Shown here: one piece after another, positions 22,697 to 31,895 of the stretch | Numbering within the stretch: the first letter of the stretch is position 1 | How the letters are laid out: every line of letters starts with the position of its first letter | DNA from: CAWDAQ01 sp963800325 | Lineage (GTDB): Bacteria > Actinomycetota > Actinomycetes > Actinomycetales > Dermatophilaceae | Direction of reading: 5' to 3' | DNA: 64,000 bases | Assembly: GCA_963800325.1 (NCBI GenBank) | Contig: CAWDAQ010000008.1 | Location: 62,001-126,000, forward strand | Program-made: the position numbers and the translations under genes | Notes under the pieces: generated by a model | The model's database searches: none | Seen by the model: only the letters and a program-made list of their open reading frames with translations | What the model was told of the DNA's origin: nothing

Positions 22697-24253
22697 ATGG
22701 TCTACGACGACATCGTGGTCGGCGCCGGGCACAACGGCCTGACCGCCGCGGCCGTCCTCGCCCGGGCGGGGCGCCGCGTGCTCGTCCTCGAGGCCGCCGA
22801 CCACGTCGGTGGCGCCGCTACCTCGGCGCGGGTCTTCCCCGGGGTCGAGGCCGACCTGTCCCGGTACTCCTACCTCGTCTCGCTGCTGCCCCGCAGCCTC
22901 GCCGCGGAGCTCGACCTCGACCTGCGCCTCGTCCGGCGCCGGGTCTCCTCCTACACCCCGGTGCCCGGTGACCCGTCCCGCGGCCTCCTCGTCGACGACG
23001 GGGACGCGAGGGCGACCGCCGACTCCTTCAGGCGGGTCTGCGGCGAGGGCTCCCCGGATCCCGCCGCGTGGGCCGCCTTCGGCGAGCGGCTCGGCGGCCT
23101 CGCGCGCGCCGTGTTCCCGACCCTCACCGAGCCGCTGCGCGAGGCCGCCGCGGTGCGCGGCCTCGTGGGCGACGACGCCCTCTTCGACGCCCTGACCACC
23201 CGCCCGCTCGGCGAGCTCGTCGAGGCCACCTTCGCCGACGACACCGTCCGCGGGGTCGCCGCCACCGACGGCCTCATCGGCACCTTCGACCCGCTCACCG
23301 GGCCCGGCCTCGCCGCGAACGTCTGCTTCCTCTACCACGTCATCGGCGGCGGCACCGGGGACTGGGACGTCCCCGTCGGCGGCATGGGCGCGGTCTCCGG
23401 TGCGCTCGCCCGGGCCGCCGAGGCGGCCGGCGCGCAGATCCGCACCTCGACCCCGGTCACCGCGGTCGACCCGGGCGGCGAGCTCGCGACCGTCCACTTC
23501 GAGGGCGGCTCCGCGACCGCGCGGTCGGTGCTCGCCGGCTGCGCCCCCACCGTCCTCGACGACCTCCTCGCCGCGGCCGGCGCGCCCGGCGTCGCCACCG
23601 AGACCGACGTCGAGGGGTCCCAGCTCAAGATCAACATGCTGCTCACCCGGCTGCCTCGGCTGCGCGAGGAGCGGGTCGCCCCCGAGGACGCGTTCGCAGG
23701 CACCCTCCACGTCAACGAGGGCTGGAGCCAGCTCGCCGCCGCCCACGCCGCCGCCACCCGGGGCGAGCTGCCCGACCCGCTCCCGTGCGAGGTGTACTGC
23801 CACACCCTGAGCGACCCGAGCATCCTCGGACCGGACCTGGCCGCCTCGGGCGCCCACACCCTCACCCTCTTCGGCCTCCACACCCCGGCCCGGCTGTTCC
23901 GCGCCGACCCCGAGGCCGGCCGCGCCGAGGCGGGCGCTGCCGCGCTGGCCTCCCTGGACTCGGTCCTCGGCGAGCCGATCCGGGACCTGCTCGCCCCGGA
24001 CGCCGCGGGCCGCCCCTGCATCGAGGTCCGCACCCCCGTCGACCTCGAGGCCGACGTGGGGCTGCCCGGCGGCAACATCTTCCACCGCACCCTCCAGTGG
24101 CCGTGGGCCGAGGACGCCGCCGACGTGGGCCGCTGGGGTGTCGAGACCGCCCACCCCCGGGTGCTGCTCGCCGGGGCCGGGGCCCGGCGCGGGGGAGGGG
24201 TGTCCGGGATCCCCGGCCACAACGCCGCCCGCGCGGTCCTCGAGCGGGCGTGA
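22697..24253 (+). CDS. FAD-dependent oxidoreductase, phytoene-desaturase-like (PYROXD2 type)
   Basis: 518 residues. The N-terminal dinucleotide fold VVGAGHNGLTAAAVLARAGRR binds FAD, with the second Glu in LVLEAADHVGG. The C-terminal FAD motif is LLAGAGARRGGGVSGIPGHN. Closest in form to the PYROXD2/CrtI-related group, whose substrates are mostly unknown; no carotenoid genes are near. A TAGGCT hexamer seven bases before ATG 22697 suggests leaderless translation. It precedes glnA2 by 75 bases, with a hairpin between. Confidence 0.82.
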   Translation: MVYDDIVVGAGHNGLTAAAVLARAGRRVLVLEAADHVGGAATSARVFPGVEADLSRYSYLVSLLPRSLAAELDLDLRLVRRRVSSYTPVPGDPSRGLLVDDGDARATADSFRRVCGEGSPDPAAWAAFGERLGGLARAVFPTLTEPLREAAAVRGLVGDDALFDALTTRPLGELVEATFADDTVRGVAATDGLIGTFDPLTGPGLAANVCFLYHVIGGGTGDWDVPVGGMGAVSGALARAAEAAGAQIRTSTPVTAVDPGGELATVHFEGGSATARSVLAGCAPTVLDDLLAAAGAPGVATETDVEGSQLKINMLLTRLPRLREERVAPEDAFAGTLHVNEGWSQLAAAHAAATRGELPDPLPCEVYCHTLSDPSILGPDLAASGAHTLTLFGLHTPARLFRADPEAGRAEAGAAALASLDSVLGEPIRDLLAPDAAGRPCIEVRTPVDLEADVGLPGGNIFHRTLQWPWAEDAADVGRWGVETAHPRVLLAGAGARRGGGVSGIPGHNAARAVLERA

Positions 24254-24272
24254 CCGCGCGCGCCCGCGCCGC

Positions 24273-24308
24273 CGTGTTTCCGGCGGGTCGTAACCCCCCG
24301 GAAACACG
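24273..24308. promoter_or_regulatory. 11-bp inverted repeat upstream of glnA2
   Basis: CGTGTTTCCGG (24273-24283) and CCGGAAACACG (24298-24308) are perfect complements around 14 bases. It ends 20 bases before the glnA2 start. It could be the terminator of the FAD gene, or an operator, since the arms contain an AT-rich GTTTCC/GGAAAC core unlike the GC-only terminators nearby. Confidence 0.5.
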
Positions 24309-24328
24309 ACTAGGAGAGGATGCGCGTC

Positions 24329-25666
24329 ATGGATCGTCAGCAGGAGTTCGTGCTGCGGACCATCGAGGAACGCGACATCCGCTTCGTGCGGCTGTGGTTC
24401 ACCGATGTCCTCGGCACCCTCAAGTCCGTGGCCATCGCCCCCGCCGAGCTCGAGGGCGCCTTCGCCGAGGGCATCGGCTTCGACGGCTCGGCCATCGAGG
24501 GCTTCGCCCGGGTGTACGAGGCCGACATGCTCGCCAAGCCCGACCCGTCGACGTTCCAGGTCCTGCCCTGGCGCGGCGAGCACCCGGGCACGGCACGGAT
24601 GTTCTGCGACATCACCCTGCCCGACGGCGAGCCGAGCATGGCCGACCCCCGCTACGTCCTGCAGCGCGCGCTCGGCAAGGCCGGCGACATGGGGTTCACC
24701 TTCTACACCCACCCCGAGATCGAGTTCTACCTCGTCAACCCGGGCTCCCGGCCGGGGGAGCGGCCCGAGCCGGTCGACCACGCCGGGTACTTCGACCATG
24801 TCCCGCACGGCGCCGGGCACGACTTCCGCCGGGCCGCGATCACCATGCTGGAGTCGGTGGGGATCTCGGTCGAGTTCAGCCACCACGAGGGGGCGCCTGG
24901 GCAGAACGAGATCGACCTGCGCTACGCCGACGCCCTCTCCACCGCCGACAACGTCATGACGTTCCGGACGGTCGTCAAGGAGGTCGCGATGGAGCAGGGG
25001 CTCTACGCGACCTTCATGCCCAAGGTCTTCGCCGAGTACCCCGGCTCGGGCATGCACACCCACATGTCCCTGTTCGAGGGGGAGGCCAACGCCTTCCACG
25101 AGCCCGGCGCGCCCTACCAGCTCTCGACGGTCGGCCGGCAGTTCATCGCCGGCCTGCTCCGGCACGGCGCCGAGCTCACCGCCGTGACGAACCAGTGGGT
25201 CAACTCCTACAAGCGCCTCTGGGGCGGCGGCGAGGCGCCGGCGCACCTGACGTGGGGGCACAACAACCGCTCCGCGATGGTCCGGGTGCCGATGTACAAG
25301 CCGCTCAAGGGGCAGAGCAGCCGGGTCGAGCTGCGCAGCATCGACGCGGCCGCGAACCCCTACCTCGCGTTCGCGGTCATGCTGTGGGCCGGGCTGAAGG
25401 GCATCGAGGAGGGCTACGAGCTGCCCCGCGAGACCGAGGACGACGTGTGGAGCCTCACCCCCCGGGAGCGACGCGCCATGGGGATCGAGCCGCTGCCCGG
25501 CTCGCTGCACGAGGCGATCGGCGTCATGGAGCGCAGCGACCTCGTCGCCGAGGCCCTCGGCGAGCACGTCTTCGACTTCTTCCTGCGGAACAAGCGCCAG
25601 GAGTGGGACGACTACCGGGCCCAGGTCACCGCGTTCGAGCTCGAGCGCTACCTCCCCCGGCTCTGA
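24329..25666 (+). CDS. glnA2: Glutamine synthetase type I, GlnA2 group (non-adenylylated form)
   Basis: 445 residues. The start ATG 24329 matches the family N-terminus MDRQQEFVLRTIEERDIRFV and is preceded by AGGAGAGGA; ATG 24320 is an in-frame alternative. The metal and substrate residues lie in EIEFYLV, GQNEIDLRYADAL, SGMHTHMSL and NRSAMVRVPMYK. In adenylylated GlnA the regulatory Tyr lies in NLYDLPPEE; here the same place reads DDVWSLTPRERRAMG, with Trp replacing Tyr. So this enzyme should not be controlled by the GlnE encoded next. It probably makes glutamine or a gamma-glutamyl amide in the cytoplasm. M. tuberculosis GlnA2 has the same neighbourhood. Confidence 0.9.
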   Translation: MDRQQEFVLRTIEERDIRFVRLWFTDVLGTLKSVAIAPAELEGAFAEGIGFDGSAIEGFARVYEADMLAKPDPSTFQVLPWRGEHPGTARMFCDITLPDGEPSMADPRYVLQRALGKAGDMGFTFYTHPEIEFYLVNPGSRPGERPEPVDHAGYFDHVPHGAGHDFRRAAITMLESVGISVEFSHHEGAPGQNEIDLRYADALSTADNVMTFRTVVKEVAMEQGLYATFMPKVFAEYPGSGMHTHMSLFEGEANAFHEPGAPYQLSTVGRQFIAGLLRHGAELTAVTNQWVNSYKRLWGGGEAPAHLTWGHNNRSAMVRVPMYKPLKGQSSRVELRSIDAAANPYLAFAVMLWAGLKGIEEGYELPRETEDDVWSLTPRERRAMGIEPLPGSLHEAIGVMERSDLVAEALGEHVFDFFLRNKRQEWDDYRAQVTAFELERYLPRL

Positions 25667-25698
25667 CGGCGCCCCGCCGCGCGGTGGGGACGGGTGGG

Positions 25699-25704
25699 TA
25701 GATT
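25699..25704 (+). promoter_or_regulatory. -10 hexamer, leaderless glnE mRNA
   Basis: TAGATT ends six bases before GTG 25711. So glnE has its own start even though it follows glnA2 by only 44 bases. Confidence 0.5.
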
Positions 25705-25710
25705 GCCCGC

Positions 25711-28700
25711 GTGACCCCGCGCGCCACCACGACCCTCGCCGCCCTCGCCCGGCTCGGGTTCGCCGACCCGGAGGGCGCCGAGCGGCACCTGGGCGACCCC
25801 GCGATCGAGGGCCTCGTCGACCCGCTCGACGACACCTTCTCCGACGGCCTCGCCGACGCCCTGGGCCACGTCGCCGACCCCGACCTCGCCCTGCTCGCGC
25901 TCGTGCGCCTCATGGACGCCCTGCGGCGGCGGGACCTCGACGCCGACGACGAGACCCACGCCTCCGAGCTGTACGCGGCGCTGCGCCAGTCCGGGCCGGC
26001 CCGGCGCCGGCTGCTCGCGGTGCTCGGCGCGTCCCGGGCCCTCGGCGACCACCTCGTCGCCCACCCCGAGCACTGGCGGGACGTCACGACCGCGAGCCGG
26101 CGCTCGGTCGCCGAGCGCGTCGACCACGTCCGCGGCGCGGTCGCCGAGCCCGGCGACCTCGACGCCCGGGACGCGCTGCGGGTCGCCTACCGGCGCGAGC
26201 TGCTCGGGATCGCCGCCCTCGACCTCACCGGCGAGGACTCGGTCGCCGAGCTGCCCGACACCGCGGCGGCGCTCGCCGACCTCGCCGAGGCCGCGCTCGA
26301 GGCCGCCACCGACATCGCCCGCGCGAGCGTCCCGGGGTCCGAGCGCTGCCGGTTCGCCGTCATCGGGATGGGCAAGACCGGCGGGCGCGAGCTGAACTAC
26401 GTCAGCGACGTCGACGTCATCTTCGTCGCCGAGGCCGCGGGCGGGCACGACGACGACGAGGCCCGCGCGCTCGAGGTCGCCACCCAGGTCGCGACGACCC
26501 TGATGCGCACGTGCTCGGCGTCGACGGCGCACGGCACGCTGTGGCCGGTCGACGCCGCGCTGCGTCCCGAGGGCAAGCAGGGGCCGCTCGTGCGCACCGT
26601 CGCCAGCCACGTGACGTACTACGAGCGGTGGGCGAAGACGTGGGAGTTCCAGGCGCTGCTGAAGGCCCGCGCGGTCGCGGGCGACCGGGAGCTCGCCGAG
26701 CGCTACCTCGCCGCGGTCCGGCCCCTGGTCTGGGACGCCGCCTCCCGGGAGAACTTCGTCGAGGACGTCCAGTCGATGCGCCGGCGGGTGGAGGACCACG
26801 TGCCCGCCGCGGAGGCAGAACGGCAGCTCAAGCTCGGCCGGGGCGGCCTGCGGGACGTCGAGTTCAGCGTCCAGCTCCTCCAGCTCGTCCACGGGCGGGC
26901 CGACGAGAGCCTGCGCTCGGGCACGACCCTCGAGGGGCTCGCGGCGCTCTCGGCCGGGGGGTACGTCGGGCGGGACGACGCCGCCGTCCTCGACGAGGCG
27001 TACCGGTTCCTGCGCACCCTCGAGCACCGCATCCAGCTCTTCCGGCTCCGCCGGACCCACCTGATGCCGACGTCCCAGCCCGACCTGCGCCGCCTCGGCC
27101 GCGCCGTCGGGCTGCGCAGCGACCCGGCCTCGGACGTCGTCGAGCGCTGGCAGCAGCACGCCCGCGAGGTCCGCCGGCTGCACGAGCGGCTCTTCTACCG
27201 CCCGCTGCTCAGCGCCGCGGCGCGGCTGTCGACGACGGAGGTCCGGCTCACCCCCGAGGCCGCGCGCACCCGCCTGGGGGCCCTGGGGTTCGGGGACCCG
27301 GCCGGGGCGCTGCGCCACATCGAGTCCCTCACCTCCGGGGTGAGTCGTCGCGCCGCGATCCAGCGCCACCTGCTGCCGGTCATGCTCGGCTGGTTCGCCG
27401 ACGAGGCCGACCCCGACGCCGGCCTGCTCGCGTTCCGGAAGGTCAGCGAGCAGCTCGGCTCGACCCACTGGTACCTCCGCCTGCTCCGGGACGAGGGCTC
27501 GGCCGCCGAGCGGCTCGCCCACGCCCTCGGCCGGAGCAGGTACACCGGCGAGCTGCTGCTCGCCGCCCCCGAGGCGGTGCAGATCCTCGGTGACCCCGGT
27601 GGCCTCTCCCCGCGGCGCCGGGAGGACGTCGTGAAGCGGATGCGGTCCGCGGCGGGCCGCAAGGACGACCCCGACACCGCCGTCGGCGCCGCCCGGGGCA
27701 TCCGCCGGGCGGAGATGTTCCGGGTCGCGGTCGCCGACCTGCTCGGCAACCTCGACCTCGCCGAGGTCGGAGAGGCCCTCACCGACCTCGTCGACGCGAC
27801 CGTGCAGGTGGCCCTCGAGGTCGTCTGCCGCGCGGTGGCCGAGCGGCGCGGCGAGGACCTCGTCACCGGCCTCGCGATCATCGGCATGGGCCGGATGGGC
27901 GGCCGCGAGGCCGGGTACTCCTCCGACGCCGACGTGCTGTTCGTCCACGACCCGAACCCCGGGGCCGACGAGGGCCTCGCCCAGGCGCAGGCCACCGACG
28001 TCGTCAAGGAGCTGCGCCGCGTGCTCGGCACCGCGGGGGCGGACCCGCGCATCGGGCTCGACGCGGACCTGCGCCCGGAGGGCAAGAACGGCCCGCTCGT
28101 GCGCTCCCTGGACTCCTACCGGGCGTACTACGAGCGCTGGTCGCTGACCTGGGAGTCCCAGGCGCTGCTGCGGGCCGCACCGCTCGCGGGAGAGAGCGGC
28201 GTCGGGCGACGGTTCGTCGAGCTCATCGACCCGTTGCGCTGGCCCGAGGGCGGCCTCACCCGCGACCAGGTCCTCGACATCCGCACCCTCAAAGCCCGGA
28301 TGGAGGCCGAGCGGCTGCCCCGCGGCGCGGACCGCCGCACCCACTTCAAGCTCGGCACGGGCGGCCTGACCGACGTCGAGTGGACCGTGCAGCTGGTCCA
28401 GATGCAGCACGCGCACGAGGTCCCGGGGCTGCGGACCACCTCCACGCTCGGCGCGCTCGCCGCGGCCGCCGAGGCGGGGATCGTCGCCGCCGTCGACGCC
28501 GAGGCGCTCGCGGAGGCCTGGCGGCTCGCCTCGCTCATGCGCAACGCCGCCGTCCTGTTCCGCGGCCGCCCGGTGGACGCGGTCCCCACCGACCTGCGCG
28601 ACGCCGACGGCATGGGCCGCATCATGGGACTGCCACCCGGATCCGGGCAGGAGCTCGCCGAGCGCTACCGCCGGGTGGCGCGGCGCTCGCGGGGGGTCGT

Positions 28701-28749
28701 CGACCGGCTCTTCTACGGCCGGGGCGAGGACGACGAGGACTGGGACTGA
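25711..28749 (+). CDS. glnE: Glutamine synthetase adenylyltransferase/deadenylylase
   Basis: 1012 residues with two nucleotidyltransferase halves. The N-terminal one has GMGKTGGRELNYVSDVDV with metal Asp pair D233/D235 (deadenylylation in the known enzyme); the C-terminal one has GMGRMGGREAGYSSDADV with D739/D741 (adenylylation). A helical linker with two GlnD/GlnE-associated regions lies between. It switches GlnA1-type enzymes off by adding AMP to a Tyr. Because glnA2 beside it lacks that Tyr, its target must be another glutamine synthetase elsewhere. GTG start has TAGATT six bases upstream. Confidence 0.93.
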   Translation: MTPRATTTLAALARLGFADPEGAERHLGDPAIEGLVDPLDDTFSDGLADALGHVADPDLALLALVRLMDALRRRDLDADDETHASELYAALRQSGPARRRLLAVLGASRALGDHLVAHPEHWRDVTTASRRSVAERVDHVRGAVAEPGDLDARDALRVAYRRELLGIAALDLTGEDSVAELPDTAAALADLAEAALEAATDIARASVPGSERCRFAVIGMGKTGGRELNYVSDVDVIFVAEAAGGHDDDEARALEVATQVATTLMRTCSASTAHGTLWPVDAALRPEGKQGPLVRTVASHVTYYERWAKTWEFQALLKARAVAGDRELAERYLAAVRPLVWDAASRENFVEDVQSMRRRVEDHVPAAEAERQLKLGRGGLRDVEFSVQLLQLVHGRADESLRSGTTLEGLAALSAGGYVGRDDAAVLDEAYRFLRTLEHRIQLFRLRRTHLMPTSQPDLRRLGRAVGLRSDPASDVVERWQQHAREVRRLHERLFYRPLLSAAARLSTTEVRLTPEAARTRLGALGFGDPAGALRHIESLTSGVSRRAAIQRHLLPVMLGWFADEADPDAGLLAFRKVSEQLGSTHWYLRLLRDEGSAAERLAHALGRSRYTGELLLAAPEAVQILGDPGGLSPRRREDVVKRMRSAAGRKDDPDTAVGAARGIRRAEMFRVAVADLLGNLDLAEVGEALTDLVDATVQVALEVVCRAVAERRGEDLVTGLAIIGMGRMGGREAGYSSDADVLFVHDPNPGADEGLAQAQATDVVKELRRVLGTAGADPRIGLDADLRPEGKNGPLVRSLDSYRAYYERWSLTWESQALLRAAPLAGESGVGRRFVELIDPLRWPEGGLTRDQVLDIRTLKARMEAERLPRGADRRTHFKLGTGGLTDVEWTVQLVQMQHAHEVPGLRTTSTLGALAAAAEAGIVAAVDAEALAEAWRLASLMRNAAVLFRGRPVDAVPTDLRDADGMGRIMGLPPGSGQELAERYRRVARRSRGVVDRLFYGRGEDDEDWD

Positions 28750-28804
28750 CCCGGAGGCCTCTTCCGCGGTCCGGACGAGCGGGAGCGCGAGCCTTCGCGC
28801 GACC

Positions 28805-28810
28805 TAGACT
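28805..28810 (+). promoter_or_regulatory. -10 hexamer, leaderless histidine operon
   Basis: TAGACT ends six bases before hisD ATG 28817, so the whole his operon probably starts as a leaderless mRNA with no room for a leader-peptide attenuator. Confidence 0.6.
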
Positions 28811-28816
28811 TGGGCC

Positions 28817-30148
28817 ATGATCGCCACGACCGACCTGCGCGGGCGCGCCCTCGACCTCCGGGACCTGCGGGCCGCGCTGCCCCGGGCCGAGTTCGACGTC
28901 GAGGCCGCCGTGCACGCCGTTCGCCCCATCTGCGACGACGTCCGCGACCGGGGCGCGGACGCGCTGTACGAGCTCGCGGAGCGGTTCGACGGGGTCCGCC
29001 CGCCCACCCTGCGGGTCCCCGCCCACGTGCTCCGGGCCGCGCTGGATCGGCTCGACGGCGACGTCCGGGCCGCCCTCGAGGTCGCCGTCGAGCGCGCCCG
29101 GGCGGTGCACGCCGACCAGCGCCGCAGCGACACGCGCACCGACGTCGCCCCGGGCGGGGTCGTCACCGAGCGCTGGGTCCCCGTCGACCGGGTCGGGCTG
29201 TACGTCCCCGGCGGCATCGCGGTCTACCCCTCCTCCGTCGTGATGAACGTCGTTCCCGCCCAGACGGCCGGCGTCGGCTCGCTCGCCGTCGCGAGCCCCC
29301 CGCAGCGGGAGAACACGGGCATCTTCGCGGGCTACCCCCACCCGACCGTCCTCGCCGCGTGTGCCCTGCTCGGGGTCGAGGAGGTCTGGGCCGTCGGCGG
29401 CGCCCAGGCGGTCGCCGGCTTCGCCCACGGCTTCACCGACGGCGACGACGACTGCCCGCCGGTGAGCGTCGTCACCGGACCCGGCAACGTCTACGTCGCG
29501 GCCGCGAAGCGCCTCCTGAAGGGTCTGGTCGGCATCGACGCCGAGGCCGGGCCCACCGAGATCGCGGTCCTCGCCGACGCGGACGCGGACCCCGAGGTCG
29601 TCGCCGCCGACCTCGTCAGCCAGGCCGAGCACGACCCGCTCGCCGCCGCCGTGCTCGTCACCGACAGCGACGAGCTCGCCGCGGCCGTCCGGGAGGCCCT
29701 CACCCGCCGGGTCGCCGCGACCAAGCACTCCGAGCGGATCCGGGCCGCCCTCGAGGGCCGCCAGTCCGGGATCGTCCTCGTCGACGACCTCGACGCCGGG
29801 CTCGCCGTCGTCAACGCCTACGCCGCCGAGCACCTCGAGGTCGTCACCGCCGACGCCGCCGCGGTCGCCGCCCGCGTGCGCAACGCCGGCGCCGTCTTCG
29901 TCGGACCCCACTCCCCGGTCAGCCTCGGGGACTACGCCGCCGGCTCCAACCACGTCCTGCCGACCGGCGGGTGCGCCTGCCACACCGGGGGCCTGTCGGT
30001 CCAGTCCTTCCTGCGCGGCATCCACGTCGTCGAGTACACCCGCGAGGCGCTCGCCGACGTCGCCGACCACGTCGTCGCGCTCGCCTCCGCCGAGGACCTG
30101 CCCGCCCACGGCGAGGCCGTGACCGCGCGGTTCGGGGACCGGCGGTGA
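28817..30148 (+). CDS. hisD: Histidinol dehydrogenase
   Basis: 443 residues; the last two steps of histidine synthesis, oxidising histidinol to histidine with NAD and a zinc ion. Conserved segments VPGGIAVYPSSVVMNVVPAQ, VTGPGNVYVAAAKR, EAGPTEIAVLAD, and the zinc/catalytic region LVSQAEHDP and AYAAEHLEV are all present, as is the C-terminal GSNHVLPTGG. First gene of the operon hisD-C-B-x-H-A. Its stop overlaps the hisC start (GTGA). Confidence 0.94.
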   Translation: MIATTDLRGRALDLRDLRAALPRAEFDVEAAVHAVRPICDDVRDRGADALYELAERFDGVRPPTLRVPAHVLRAALDRLDGDVRAALEVAVERARAVHADQRRSDTRTDVAPGGVVTERWVPVDRVGLYVPGGIAVYPSSVVMNVVPAQTAGVGSLAVASPPQRENTGIFAGYPHPTVLAACALLGVEEVWAVGGAQAVAGFAHGFTDGDDDCPPVSVVTGPGNVYVAAAKRLLKGLVGIDAEAGPTEIAVLADADADPEVVAADLVSQAEHDPLAAAVLVTDSDELAAAVREALTRRVAATKHSERIRAALEGRQSGIVLVDDLDAGLAVVNAYAAEHLEVVTADAAAVAARVRNAGAVFVGPHSPVSLGDYAAGSNHVLPTGGCACHTGGLSVQSFLRGIHVVEYTREALADVADHVVALASAEDLPAHGEAVTARFGDRR

Positions 30149-31278
30149 GCCCGGTCACCGACCTGCTCCGGGAGGACCTGCGCGGGCGCACCGCCTACGG
30201 CGCCCCGCAGCTCGAGGTGCCGGTGCGGCTCAACACGAACGAGAACTCCTACCCGGTGCCGGACGAGGTCGTCGACGACGTCGTCGAGAGCCTGCGTCCC
30301 GTCGTCGCCGACCTCAACCGCTATCCCGACCGGGAGTTCACCCGGCTGCGCGAGGAGCTCGCCCGGTACCTCAGCGGGCACGGGTCGCCCGGCGGGGCCC
30401 GGGTGGGCGCCGAGCAGGTGTGGGCGGGGAACGGGAGCAACGAGGTGCTCCTCCACCTGCTCCAGGCATTCGGCGGCCCGGGACGCACGGCGCTCGGGTT
30501 CACCCCGGCGTACTCGATGCACCCGGTCATCACCGCGACGACCGGCACGACGTGGGTCGACGGCCGGCGCGGCGACGGCGCCGCCGGACGGTTCGACCTC
30601 ACCGCGACCTCCGCCGCCGAGCAGGCGGCCGCCCACGACCCCGCCGTCGTGTTCCTCTGCTCGCCGAACAACCCCACGGGGACCGCCCTCGACCTCGACG
30701 TCGTCCTCGCCGTCCACGAGGCCGCGCCGCGCGCGGTGGTCGTCGTCGACGAGGCCTACGCCGAGTTCGCCCGGCCCGGGACCCCGAGCGCGCTGACCCT
30801 CCTGCCCGGGCGGGAGCGGCTCGTCGTCACCCGGACGATGAGCAAGGCCTTCGCGTTCGCCGGGGGCCGCCTGGGCTACCTCGCCGCCGACCCCGAGCTC
30901 ACCGCGGCCCTCCGGCTGGTCCGGATGCCCTACCACCTCTCGGCGCCCACCCAGGCGATCGCGCTCGCCGCGCTCCGGCACTCGGGCCGGATGCTCGCGA
31001 CCGTCGAGGCGATCAAGCACGAGCGGGACCGGGTCGTGGGCGCCCTCGCCGGGATGGGCCTCGACCCCGTCCCGAGCGACGCCAACTTCGTCCTCTTCGG
31101 CGGCCTCGAGGACGCGCCCGCGACGTGGCGGGCCCTGCTCGAGCACGGGGTCCTCGTCCGCGACGTCGGCATCCCGCACTATCTTCGTGTCACCGCCGGA
31201 ACCCCGGAGGAGACCACGGCCTTCCTCGACGCCATGAGCGTCCTCGCGCCCGCGCACCGCAGGAGAGACCCCGCATGA
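30145..31278 (+). CDS. hisC: Histidinol-phosphate aminotransferase
   Basis: 377 residues of aminotransferase class I/II. NTNENSYPVPDEVV at the N-terminus, GNGSNEVL, CSPNNPTG, DEAYAEFARP and the PLP lysine K234 in TRTMSKAFAFAGGRLGY identify HisC. GTG start overlaps hisD and the stop overlaps hisB (ATGA). Confidence 0.94.
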   Translation: MSPVTDLLREDLRGRTAYGAPQLEVPVRLNTNENSYPVPDEVVDDVVESLRPVVADLNRYPDREFTRLREELARYLSGHGSPGGARVGAEQVWAGNGSNEVLLHLLQAFGGPGRTALGFTPAYSMHPVITATTGTTWVDGRRGDGAAGRFDLTATSAAEQAAAHDPAVVFLCSPNNPTGTALDLDVVLAVHEAAPRAVVVVDEAYAEFARPGTPSALTLLPGRERLVVTRTMSKAFAFAGGRLGYLAADPELTAALRLVRMPYHLSAPTQAIALAALRHSGRMLATVEAIKHERDRVVGALAGMGLDPVPSDANFVLFGGLEDAPATWRALLEHGVLVRDVGIPHYLRVTAGTPEETTAFLDAMSVLAPAHRRRDPA

Positions 31279-31892
31279 CCAGCACCACCGGCCCCGCCCG
31301 CACCGCCACCCTGAGCAGGACGACGTCGGAGAGCAGCGTCGAGCTCAGCCTCGACCTCGACGGCGAGGGCCGTGGCGACGTCAGCACCGGGGTGAGGTTC
31401 TACGACCACATGCTGCTGTCGCTGGCCAAGCACTCCCTCGTCGACCTCACCGTGAAGGCGACCGGCGACGTCGACGTCGACGCCCACCACACCGTCGAGG
31501 ACGTCGCCATCGTCCTCGGGGACGCCCTGCGCGAGGCCCTCGGTGACAAGCGCGGCATCGCCCGGTTCGGGGACGCCACCGTCCCCCTCGACGAGGCCCT
31601 CGTCCACGCCGTCGTCGACGTCGCCGGACGACCGTACGCGGTCCACACCGGCGAGCCCGAGGGGCAGCAGTACGTCGTCATCGGGGGCAGCTACACCGGC
31701 TCGCTCACCCAGCACGTGTTCGAGACGCTCGCCCACCACGCGGGCATCGCCCTCCACGTCCGGGTCCTCTCCGGCCGGGACCCGCACCACGTCGTCGAGG
31801 CCCAGTTCAAGGCCGTCGCCCGCGCCCTCCGGGCCGCCGTCGCGCTCGACCCCCGCGTCAGCGGCGTCCCGAGCGCCAAGGGTGCGCTCTAA
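31275..31892 (+). CDS. hisB: Imidazoleglycerol-phosphate dehydratase
   Basis: 205 residues, monofunctional form. The manganese-binding histidine motifs GVRFYDHMLLSLAKHS, DAHHTVEDVAIVLG, and the second set ETLAHHAGIALHV and DPHHVVEAQFKAVARAL are intact. It dehydrates imidazoleglycerol phosphate to the acetol phosphate. ATG overlaps the hisC stop. Confidence 0.94.
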   Translation: MTSTTGPARTATLSRTTSESSVELSLDLDGEGRGDVSTGVRFYDHMLLSLAKHSLVDLTVKATGDVDVDAHHTVEDVAIVLGDALREALGDKRGIARFGDATVPLDEALVHAVVDVAGRPYAVHTGEPEGQQYVVIGGSYTGSLTQHVFETLAHHAGIALHVRVLSGRDPHHVVEAQFKAVARALRAAVALDPRVSGVPSAKGAL

Positions 31893-31895
31893 CCC

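Noticed and set aside
22439..25567. A 1042-codon minus-strand open frame opposite the FAD oxidoreductase and glnA2
   Set aside because: High GC keeps antisense frames open; composition is low-complexity and both plus-strand genes are certain.
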